Source of the DNA: an uncultured Erysipelotrichaceae bacterium
Lineage (GTDB): Bacteria; Bacillota_I; Bacilli_A; Erysipelotrichales; Erysipelotrichaceae
NCBI GenBank assembly: GCA_944325295.1
Contig: CALUZL010000048.1
Coordinates: 1 to 5,298, forward strand
Direction: 5' to 3'
DNA length: 5,298 nt
Shown: positions 1 to 4,678 of the stretch, one piece after another
Layout: the number at the start of each line of letters is the position of its first letter
Numbering within the stretch: the stretch's first letter is position 1
Position numbers and translations under genes: made by a program
Notes under the pieces: model-generated
What the model was told of the DNA's origin: nothing
The model's input: only the letters and a program-made list of their open reading frames with translations
Database searches by the model: none

Positions 1-274
1 CGACAATTACTTCTATACCCTTTCTACAATTGGCCGTGCCGCAGACGATATCCAATACTTCAGAGCCGATATCGACTTTAGTTATGTGGAGATGATCCGA
101 ATCCGGATGATCGTGACATTCGATGACCTCACCCACGACAAGACCCTCGCCATATGCCAAATATTCATGACCTTCGATCTCAAAACCGGCTTTGATCGTC
201 TTATCGATGATCTCGTCGGTACTAAGACCGGTCAGATCGACGTATTCATTTAACCACTTTAAACTCAATCTCAT
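1..274 (-). CDS. pheT: Phenylalanine--tRNA ligase beta subunit, N-terminal part (runs off the window)
   Basis: The first 91 residues can be read by translating the complement; the rest lies beyond the left edge. PheT is the beta subunit of the cytoplasmic alpha2-beta2 enzyme that charges tRNA-Phe, contributing tRNA binding and editing. The protein begins MRLSLKWLNEYVDL, the usual bacterial PheT start, and passes into the EMAP/OB-fold tRNA-binding domain (from about residue 40), where the signature HPDSDHL (about residues 66-72) and VCGTANCRKG (near residues 77-86) are clear. The ATG is chosen because AGGAGGAC (281-288) lies 6 nt upstream. The gap to the pheS stop is 12 nt and this ribosome site overlaps that stop, so the two subunits are cotranscribed and probably translationally coupled under the T-box. 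No defect is seen in the visible part. Confidence 0.95.
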   Translation of the reverse strand, partial: MRLSLKWLNEYVDLTGLSTDEIIDKTIKAGFEIEGHEYLAYGEGLVVGEVIECHDHPDSDHLHITKVDIGSEVLDIVCGTANCRKGIEVIV

Positions 275-286
275 AATCCTGTCCTC

Positions 287-1327
287 CTAATCCAAACGCT
301 TAAAAGCTTTCAAGAAACGGATGTCGTTACTGTAGAGATCACGGATGTCTTCGATGCCATACTTTAACATCGCCACCCGCTCAAGACCGATTCCAAACGC
401 AAATCCGGTGTATTTTTCAGGATCGATACCGGCCATCTTCAAGACGTTTGGATGGACCATACCGCTTCCCAAGATCTCGATCCAACCCGTTCCTTTGCAG
501 GTCGGACAACCCTTTCCGTGACACACATGACAGGACATGTCGACTTCAACCGAAGGTTCCGTAAAAGGGAAATAGGAGGGTCGAAAACGAATGGCGTGCC
601 CTTCACCAAACAAAGAATCGGTCATGAACTGAAGCGTTCCTTTAAGGTCAGCTAAAGTTATGCCCTCGGCTACGACAAGGCCTTCGGCCTGCATGAACTG
701 GTGCGAATGGGTCGCATCATCGTTGTCACGACGATAGACCTTGCCCGGACAGATGAGCTTTATGGGCAAATTATGACTCTCCTTTTCTAATACCCGCATC
801 TGGATCGCTGTGGTATGCGTCCTTAAGAGCGTCTTTTCATCGATGTAAAGCGAGTCCTGCATATCTCTGGCCGGATGGCCTTCCGGAATGTTCGCTCTTT
901 CAAAATTATAATAGTCAAGTTCGACTTCCGGACCTTCGGCGATCTTGTAGCCAAGACCGACAAAACAGTCTTCGATCGCCCGTCTGACCAAAGTCAAGGG
1001 ATGAAGTGTCCCCAGTGTCGGCGTATAAGCGTCAAGAGTAATATCGATCTTTTCACTTTCAAGGGCGGCATCGAGTGCCTTTTTCTCCAGCTCGTTTCGT
1101 TTTTCGTCTAAAGCCCTCGTCAGGGCATTTTTGAGCTCGTTGACTTCCTTGCCAAAAGCCGCTTTGTCTTCCTTGGGGATCTGTCGCATCTGTTCCATCA
1201 GTTTGCTGACTTCGCCTTTTTTCGACAGATAGGCAATGCGAAATTCTTCGATCGCATTTAAATCTTCTAATCCGGCGATCTTAGAAAGTGCTTCTTTTTT
1301 TATTTTTTTAATGTCGTTTAAATCCAT
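287..1327 (-). CDS. pheS: Phenylalanine--tRNA ligase alpha subunit
   Basis: Catalytic alpha subunit of the class II synthetase that activates phenylalanine with ATP and charges tRNA-Phe. The 346-residue length is normal for the bacterial family. Residues 1-90 are the charged N-terminal coiled coil that contacts tRNA. The catalytic core follows: motif 1 around GYKIAEGPEVE (126-136), motif 2 around YRRD and THSHQFMQAEG (198-216), the phenylalanine-pocket segment FPFTEPS (253-259), and motif 3 GFAFGIGLERVAML (308-321). A Cys cluster (C266, C269, C274, C277) in the insert before WIEILG is typical of Bacillota PheS. An in-frame ATG 33 nt upstream (1360) lies inside the terminator region and has no ribosome site. 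The ATG at 1327 has AGGAGGT (1331-1337, complement) at good spacing and gives the standard MDLNDIKK start. The gene is read first in the pheS-pheT operon, directly behind the T-box leader. Confidence 0.97.
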   Translation of the reverse strand: MDLNDIKKIKKEALSKIAGLEDLNAIEEFRIAYLSKKGEVSKLMEQMRQIPKEDKAAFGKEVNELKNALTRALDEKRNELEKKALDAALESEKIDITLDAYTPTLGTLHPLTLVRRAIEDCFVGLGYKIAEGPEVELDYYNFERANIPEGHPARDMQDSLYIDEKTLLRTHTTAIQMRVLEKESHNLPIKLICPGKVYRRDNDDATHSHQFMQAEGLVVAEGITLADLKGTLQFMTDSLFGEGHAIRFRPSYFPFTEPSVEVDMSCHVCHGKGCPTCKGTGWIEILGSGMVHPNVLKMAGIDPEKYTGFAFGIGLERVAMLKYGIEDIRDLYSNDIRFLKAFKRLD

Positions 1328-1337
1328 ACAACCTCCT

Positions 1338-1384
1338 AAAAAAATAAAAACCACGCCCAAGGAACGTCTTGTCGGCGCGGTACC
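1338..1384 (-). terminator. Intrinsic terminator of the pheS T-box leader
   Basis: On the complement, ACCGCGCC (1384-1377) pairs with GGCGUGGU (1357-1350), one G-U pair included. An inner CAAG/CUUG helix closes a six-base loop, and a U-rich run broken by one A follows (1350-1338). The 5' arm uses the 3' half of the T-box core, so this hairpin and the antiterminator exclude each other. That is the standard T-box attenuation switch. Confidence 0.9.
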
Positions 1385-1549
1385 ATCCTAATTCACATAA
1401 GTGCTCTTTTAGCTGTAACGGGCTTACCCGAAGATGATTAATCTTACTTTGAAAAGTGAATTCATCAAATTGAACTTAGATCTTTTCAGCGGCCAGATCC
1501 TCTCTGAAAGTCGCTTTTGACTACTACTCTTTTCTACTCCGTTTTACTT
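1338..1549 (-). ncRNA. T-box riboswitch (tRNA-Phe-sensing leader of pheST)
   Basis: The leader RNA controls pheST by reading whether tRNA-Phe is charged. Seen on the complement, in order: the basal Stem I helix GAAAAG (1534-1529) pairing with CUUUUC (1456-1451); the AGAGAG element (about 1507-1502) followed by an apical hairpin with GAUC arms closing the conserved loop UGGCCGCUGAAAA; the specifier loop GAA-UUC-AC with UUC (Phe) at 1460-1458; the Stem III CGGGUAAGCCCG (1430-1419); and the T-box core AGGAUGGUACCGCG (1389-1376), one base off the AGGGUGG consensus. In the antiterminator AGGA (1389-1386) can pair with UCCU (1363-1360), leaving the UGG bulge for the uncharged tRNA CCA end. The competing terminator is listed separately. 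Start and end are approximate. Confidence 0.95.
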
Positions 1550-1554
1550 TATCA

Positions 1555-1582
1555 ATTATATTGAAAATAACTTTAATTACAA
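1555..1582 (-). promoter_or_regulatory. Sigma-A-type promoter of the pheST T-box transcript
   Basis: On the complement the -10 hexamer is a perfect TATAAT (1560-1555). TTGTAA (1582-1577) is a 4/6 match to the -35 consensus, separated by 16 nt. Transcription would start near 1548, just ahead of T-box Stem I, which fits the expected leader start. Confidence 0.75.
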
Positions 1583-1619
1583 GCACTCACGCTCTTTACT
1601 TAGCCCGGGCTGCACTATC

Positions 1620-1681
1620 TTGACCTTTAAGTTTCTCCACTTTAAAAATAACTAAACAAATAATGATATTTATTGTAAAAT
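1620..1681 (+). promoter_or_regulatory. Promoter region and candidate operator of the S24 regulator-SRAP operon
   Basis: Two promoter readings are possible. One is TTGACC (1620-1625), 17 nt, TAAAAA (1643-1648). The other is TAAACA (1653-1658), 17 nt, TAAAAT (1676-1681). Neither is perfect, so the start site is not fixed. An imperfect dyad centred on 1666 (arms from ACAA at 1656 to TTGT at 1676, 7 of 10 positions pairing) lies between the elements of the second promoter or at the start site of the first. It is a natural place for the HTH regulator encoded just downstream to bind and repress itself; that role is inference. Confidence 0.45.
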
Positions 1682-1702
1682 AGTTTCATAAGGAGATGAT
1701 TT

Positions 1703-2296
1703 ATGAAACTGAGTGAATTGATCAGACAGTATCAGGAAAAGACCGGTTTCAACAACGCCACGATCGCCAAAGAAGTCGGCGTATCTAAGGCCACCGTCGG
1801 TCGCTGGCTAAATGGCGAGATCAATAAGGTCCAAGAAGAGACAGCTTTGCGCCTGAGTAATCTTTTGGGCTATGATGTAAGTAAGATTTTAAACGATGAA
1901 ATCGCCATCTTCAAAAAACCGATCTTGGGTATGGCTAAGGGCGGCTATGACCTCTTTTTAGACTCTAACTATCTGGGAATGGAAGAATTGACCTATGATG
2001 ACTATGGCAAAGGTGATTTCTTTTTGTGGGTCGTCGGCGATTCGATGATCGGTGAGGGTATAAAGGACGGATCGCTCATCTACGTGCGCAAGACCAATAC
2101 CGTTCGCTCTTTTAAAATAGCTGTCGTCAGGATCGCTGATGAGGTTACCGTCAAAAGAGTCGTCTATAAAGGAAATACCCTGATCCTTGAAGCCGCCAAT
2201 CCCAGCGTACCAAGCCGCTACTTCTCCAAAAAAGAGATCGAAGAGTTGCCGGTGGAGATCATTGGCGAGGTCATATATGCCAAGGTGACGTTTTGA
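1703..2296 (+). CDS. XRE-family HTH / S24 (LexA-HdiR-CI-like) transcriptional regulator
   Basis: A 197-residue repressor-like protein. Residues 1-60 form a Cro/CI-type helix-turn-helix domain, with recognition region TIAKEVGVSKATVGRWLNGE at 20-39. Residues 70-197 form an S24 peptidase fold: WVVGDSM (109-115) carries the expected catalytic Ser114, and VTVKRV (148-153) the catalytic Lys151, followed by the usual ILEAANP segment. In this family DNA damage (RecA filament) triggers self-cleavage and derepression. The normal Ala-Gly scissile pair seems replaced: aligning PILGMAKGGYD (73-83) to the LexA/CI pattern puts Gly80-Gly81 at the cut site. The dyad is intact, so cleavage remains possible but unproven. 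AAGGAG (1690-1695) lies 7 nt before the ATG. The TGA stop shares its last base with the next gene's ATG. The architecture resembles HdiR of lactococci rather than LexA itself, which has a winged-helix N-terminus. Confidence 0.92.
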   Translation: MKLSELIRQYQEKTGFNNATIAKEVGVSKATVGRWLNGEINKVQEETALRLSNLLGYDVSKILNDEIAIFKKPILGMAKGGYDLFLDSNYLGMEELTYDDYGKGDFFLWVVGDSMIGEGIKDGSLIYVRKTNTVRSFKIAVVRIADEVTVKRVVYKGNTLILEAANPSVPSRYFSKKEIEELPVEIIGEVIYAKVTF

Positions 2297-2838
2297 TGTG
2301 TGGTCGTTATCGCTTAGTCTTTAAAGATTCGAAGTTGTCAAAACAGATCTTGACACAGGCCAAAAAGCTCATCAGTACCTTTAAAACGGCTGATGTCTAT
2401 CCGGGAAACGACGTCCTGGTCTTTGTCCCTTTAGCCAACGGTAAGATCGATGTCGTCATTAAAAAATGGGGCATCAGAAGCCACTCGCTGCTGATAAATG
2501 CCCGTATCGAGACCATAAACCTCACCCCGACCTATAAAAAGATCATAAACAACCGCTGCGTCATCGTCGCCAGCGGGTTTTATGAATGGCGTGATGAAGT
2601 GAAGTTCTATCTTGACAAAGACACTGACGAGTTCATCTATCTTGCCGCTATCTACAACGACCAAAACGAATGTGTGATCTTAACTCAGGAAAGCTATGGC
2701 AAAGCTAAAACGATCCACGATCGGCTTCCGGTCATCTACGATAAAAAAGAGATGCTCGCCTATCTCCTAAAAGGAGATTTTCAAACATCTCGTAAAGAAC
2801 TTTTAATCACCCCAACACAGATGAGTACCCTGTTTTAA
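2296..2838 (+). CDS. SRAP domain protein (HMCES/YedK family abasic-site shielding protein)
   Basis: A 180-residue protein, compact beside E. coli YedK (about 220), consisting of a single SRAP domain. Family members form a thiazolidine crosslink between the N-terminal Cys2 and an abasic site in single-stranded DNA, protecting it from strand breakage. All key positions are visible: MCGRY with Cys2 exposed after Met removal, KWGI (57-60), LINARIET with Asn68, Arg70 and Glu72, SGFYEW with Glu97 (93-98), and IHDRLPVI with His141 and Arg143. A start at the TTG one codon upstream (2293) would bury Cys2, so the ATG at 2296 is chosen. AAGGTGA (2282-2288) sits 7 nt before it. The ATGA-type one-base overlap with the S24 regulator gene shows an operon with coupled translation and suggests regulation by that repressor. 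The 3' end overlaps the convergent deacetylase gene by 36 bp. Confidence 0.95.
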   Translation: MCGRYRLVFKDSKLSKQILTQAKKLISTFKTADVYPGNDVLVFVPLANGKIDVVIKKWGIRSHSLLINARIETINLTPTYKKIINNRCVIVASGFYEWRDEVKFYLDKDTDEFIYLAAIYNDQNECVILTQESYGKAKTIHDRLPVIYDKKEMLAYLLKGDFQTSRKELLITPTQMSTLF

Positions 2839-4068
2839 CTCGACCCCGCGAAGCTCAGCGAGCTCACTTGCCGTCACTAATTGATAACCGTCATCGATCA
2901 GCTCTTTTATCATGCCATAATCGACCATGGCTTGGGTCGTCGTGGGATGGAGGTCGTGCATGAGGACGACGCAATGATCGAAGACTTCATCTCTGATCGT
3001 CTGATTTACGATCTTTGGATCACGATATTTCCAATCCTCTGTATCGAGATCCCAAAGGATGGCCGGCCAAGGCACAGCCTCATCGACCGTACTGTTGTAA
3101 GCACCCTCCGGCGGTCGATAGATAAACATGTCGTAATCGAGTTCATCTTTAAACCAAACACCGATATCGGTGACCTCGCTATAGATCGTCGCTGAATCAA
3201 GGTGAGTCAAATTAGGATGCGATACAGTATGCGAACCATACTCGTTGCCCTTTTCGATGCCGTCTTGGATGATCACCTTCGTCGTCGGTCCAAGGTTAGC
3301 GCCAACGACAAAGAAAGTGCCGACACTGTCATATTTATATAGTTCGGCAATAAGTTTCGGTGTTGCATCCTCGGCCTTGTTTGGACCATCGTCAAAGGTC
3401 AGTGCGATAGCCGGCCTGTCCTTGCTGACATAGCGCGGCTTGACATATTTCTCAACTTCGCCCACATTCATGCCGAGTTCAACTCCGATCACGCTTATGG
3501 GGATATTGACATCGATATCGTACTCTGGGAAAGTAACGATAAAATTGTCGCCATCGAATCGATAAGTATAACGATCCGCAGTTATCTCAGGATAATAGGT
3601 CTCTTCTAAAAACTTAGAAGTATACGCGTAATCAAGTTCACTTTTCTTCATGGTGTAGCGCAGATAGTCAGATATGATGATCTGTCCTTTTTCGCTTACA
3701 CTGCTGACATGGGGCTCGTTTCCTTCCCTGTCTGCTACAAAAGTCACGCCGTTTTCATAGCTGTAGACCGTATAGTCTCCCATCGCCTTTTCGCTGTAGT
3801 CAAAGACGGTCTTTTCTTTTACGTCCTTGCAAAGGTTGCGAGCGACTTCTTTACCCTTTTTGGTCCCGGATGGATAAAAGGCCAGACACTTATTGGTCGT
3901 ATACTCTTGGGCACTGGCATTGACACTGTTGACACCCATAAAAAGGATCTTTCGATAGCCAAAAGATACGGCTATGACGCCAACGATCAAAAGTAAGATC
4001 AATATAAGCGAATATTTTATACTTTTTCTAAGTCTTCTCTTCTTTTTTCTCTTTACTGATTTCCCCAT
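2803..4068 (-). CDS. Membrane-anchored polysaccharide (peptidoglycan/chitin-type) deacetylase, NodB family
   Basis: A 421-residue protein. Residues 2-16 are very basic and residues 18-38 form one hydrophobic segment without an obvious cleavage site, so it is probably an N-terminal anchor with the enzyme outside the cell. Residues 45-215 form an extracellular region; its YRFDGDNFIVTFPEYDIDV part (169-187) resembles the DUF3298/RsiV-like domain found before NodB domains in PdaC-type enzymes (tentative). The NodB domain (about 218-405) has all five motifs: TFDDGP (224-229, Asp226 and Asp227), SHTVSH (279-284, metal ligands His280 and His284), RPPEG (318-322, usually RPPYG), DTEDW (342-346), and LMHD (369-372, His371). 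The likely substrate is N-acetylated cell-wall glycan, giving lysozyme resistance or wall remodelling; the exact sugar is not readable from sequence. The ATG at 4068 is preferred over the TTG codon before it; GGAGTGAT (4081-4074, complement) is the ribosome site. Confidence 0.93.
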   Translation of the reverse strand: MGKSVKRKKKRRLRKSIKYSLILILLLIVGVIAVSFGYRKILFMGVNSVNASAQEYTTNKCLAFYPSGTKKGKEVARNLCKDVKEKTVFDYSEKAMGDYTVYSYENGVTFVADREGNEPHVSSVSEKGQIIISDYLRYTMKKSELDYAYTSKFLEETYYPEITADRYTYRFDGDNFIVTFPEYDIDVNIPISVIGVELGMNVGEVEKYVKPRYVSKDRPAIALTFDDGPNKAEDATPKLIAELYKYDSVGTFFVVGANLGPTTKVIIQDGIEKGNEYGSHTVSHPNLTHLDSATIYSEVTDIGVWFKDELDYDMFIYRPPEGAYNSTVDEAVPWPAILWDLDTEDWKYRDPKIVNQTIRDEVFDHCVVLMHDLHPTTTQAMVDYGMIKELIDDGYQLVTASELAELRGVELKQGTHLCWGD

Positions 4069-4102
4069 CAAATATCACTCCATAAAACTAATCGACGACC
4101 TA

Positions 4103-4113
4103 ATTCTAGCATA
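4103..4113 (-). promoter_or_regulatory. Extended -10 promoter for the deacetylase gene
   Basis: On the complement, TATGC directly precedes TAGAAT (4108-4103), giving a TGn extended -10 element. No convincing -35 is found 16-18 nt further upstream. The element lies 35 nt from the ATG, leaving room for a short leader and the ribosome site. Confidence 0.5.
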
Positions 4114-4159
4114 AATTCAAAAATAGTGGGTTAGTTATCCATTAGAGAGAAAATTCATG

Positions 4160-4165
4160 TATAAT
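4160..4165 (+). promoter_or_regulatory. Promoter -10 box of the tRNA locus
   Basis: A perfect TATAAT. The best -35 candidate, TATCCA (4136-4141), is poor at 18 nt spacing. Transcription would start near 4172, only a few bases before the first tRNA-like copy, so the transcript would carry both the broken copy and the intact tRNA-Arg. It runs back to back with the deacetylase promoter. Confidence 0.5.
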
Positions 4166-4176
4166 ATTATGTGCAC

Positions 4177-4287
4177 GCCCTCTTAGTTAAATGGATATAA
4201 CAAGCCCCTCCTAAGTGTTAGTCAAAAGTGGGCTTGATATGTTAAAATGTGTTAGTCAAAACGGTTCGATTCCGCCTCTAGACGCTT
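4177..4287 (+). pseudogene. Broken tRNA-Arg(CCT)-like copy with interrupted anticodon arm
   Basis: Positions 4184-4215 match 4310-4341 of the intact tRNA with one mismatch (A4202 for G4328), covering the D arm, the anticodon 5' stem and the CTCCTAA loop. Positions 4263-4285 align with 4353-4375 without gaps: GGTTCGATTCC is identical and the final GACGC is kept. Between these blocks there are 36 extra bases. The acceptor 5' strand GCCCTCT (4177-4183) cannot pair with TCTAGAC (4277-4283) beyond isolated positions, the T stem keeps only three pairs, and CCA has become CTT. CAAGCCC (4201-4207) can still pair with GGGCTTG (4230-4236), giving a 22-base loop. It cannot form a normal tRNA and is probably a decayed tandem copy. 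A retained RNA function is not excluded. Confidence 0.65.
4215..4261 (+). repeat. Pair of 13-bp direct repeats inside the broken tRNA copy
   Basis: GTGTTAGTCAAAA occurs at 4215-4227 and again, identically, at 4249-4261, a 34-bp period. Together they account for most of the extra sequence separating the anticodon loop from the T arm. The partial form AAGTGTTAGT recurs at 4531-4540 beyond the tRNA terminator. Confidence 0.85.
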
Positions 4288-4302
4288 GATTTTTGCTAAC
4301 CT

Positions 4303-4377
4303 GTCTCCCTAGTTAAATGGATATAACGAGCCCCTCCTAAGGGCTAATTGAGGGTTCGATTCCCCCGGGGGACGCCA
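4303..4377 (+). tRNA. tRNA-Arg (anticodon CCT)
   Basis: A full cloverleaf with encoded CCA. Acceptor GTCTCCC (4303-4309) pairs with GGGGGAC (4367-4373), one G-U included; discriminator G4374; CCA 4375-4377. The D arm is GTTA/TAAC (4312-4315 with 4324-4327). The anticodon stem AGCCC/GGGCT (4329-4333 with 4341-4345) closes loop CTCCTAA, giving anticodon CCT (4336-4338), which reads the AGG arginine codon. The variable loop is four bases. The T arm GAGGG/CCCCC encloses TTCGATT and contains one A4351-C4365 mismatch. tRNA-Arg(CCT) genes are frequent integration targets, which matters for the sequence that follows. Confidence 0.93.
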
Positions 4378-4386
4378 AAGTCAACT

Positions 4387-4434
4387 ACCGAGAAATGCTG
4401 ATGAATAAAGGCTTATTCTCGGTTTTTTTATTTT
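4387..4434 (+). terminator. Intrinsic terminator after tRNA-Arg
   Basis: ACCGAGAA (4387-4394) pairs perfectly with TTCTCGGT (4416-4423) around a 21-base loop. It is followed by a run of seven T (4423-4429), one A and four more T. It starts 10 nt after the tRNA CCA end and closes the tRNA transcript. Confidence 0.85.
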
Positions 4435-4474
4435 GTTATCAAATTTGTAAAAAATGACGATTTTCGAGAATTTT

Positions 4475-4636
4475 GGGTGGCAATGGGTGGCAAAGCCCAT
4501 TTTTGCTTACATGATAACTAATACCTAAGGAAGTGTTAGTTAGGGTGTAACCGGGTGGCAAGAATTTTGGTATTTTGCCACCCAAAAAAGCTCTTTTGTC
4601 ACCCAAATTTAAAATTTTAATTCGATTTTGCCACCC
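4475..4636 (+). repeat. Cluster of six GGGTGGCAA motifs, three forward and three reverse
   Basis: Forward copies lie at 4475-4483, 4485-4493 and 4553-4561. Reverse copies (TTGCCACCC) lie at 4575-4583 and 4628-4636, with a one-base variant TTGTCACCC at 4596-4604. The third and fourth copies form an inverted repeat around a 13-base spacer. Steps of 10, 21 and 32 bp between neighbouring same-strand copies are close to one, two and three DNA turns. A 12-bp palindrome TTAAAATTTTAA (4609-4620) lies between the last two. This stretch, from the tRNA terminator to 4678, has no convincing gene. The layout suggests a protein-binding array such as integrase arm sites or iterons; which one is not decided by the sequence. 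Confidence 0.85.
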
Positions 4637-4678
4637 AACTCTTTGAAAAATACTTAATTGTTAATTATGAAATGATTC

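Noticed and set aside
452..1111. Open reading frames on the plus strand across the pheS region
   Set aside because: They are antisense to well-conserved pheS, with no ribosome sites or recognisable protein features.
1328..1360. Upstream in-frame start for pheS adding 11 residues
   Set aside because: This start is within the T-box terminator stem and U tract and has no ribosome site; the start at 1327 has AGGAGGT at correct spacing.
2762..2781. Hairpin ATCTCCT-AAA-AGGAGAT followed by four T inside the SRAP gene
   Set aside because: It lies about 60 bp before the stop codon within well-conserved-looking coding sequence and the T run is too short; probably a chance palindrome rather than a terminator.
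2881..3996. Plus-strand and alternative minus-strand frames across the deacetylase gene
   Set aside because: Composition and length are those expected of shadows of the NodB gene; none shows domain features or a start signal.
4210..4262. Group I-type intron in the tRNA-Arg(CCT) anticodon loop
   Set aside because: Bacterial tRNA-Arg(CCU) introns are known at this place, but the extra sequence is only 36 bases, far too short for a self-splicing intron, and the acceptor stem is broken.
4395..4457. Short plus-strand frame starting MLMNKGLFS
   Set aside because: It runs through the tRNA terminator hairpin, lacks a ribosome site and ends after about 20 codons.
4482..4504. AATGGG/CCCATT stem followed by TTTTT as a second terminator after the tRNA
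   Set aside because: The stem is only 6 bp and is built from one of the GGGTGGCAA copies; a much better terminator lies upstream at 4387-4434.
4475..4636. CRISPR array reading of the GGGTGGCAA repeats
   Set aside because: Repeats are only 9 bp, in mixed orientation and with uneven spacing, unlike CRISPR repeats and spacers.
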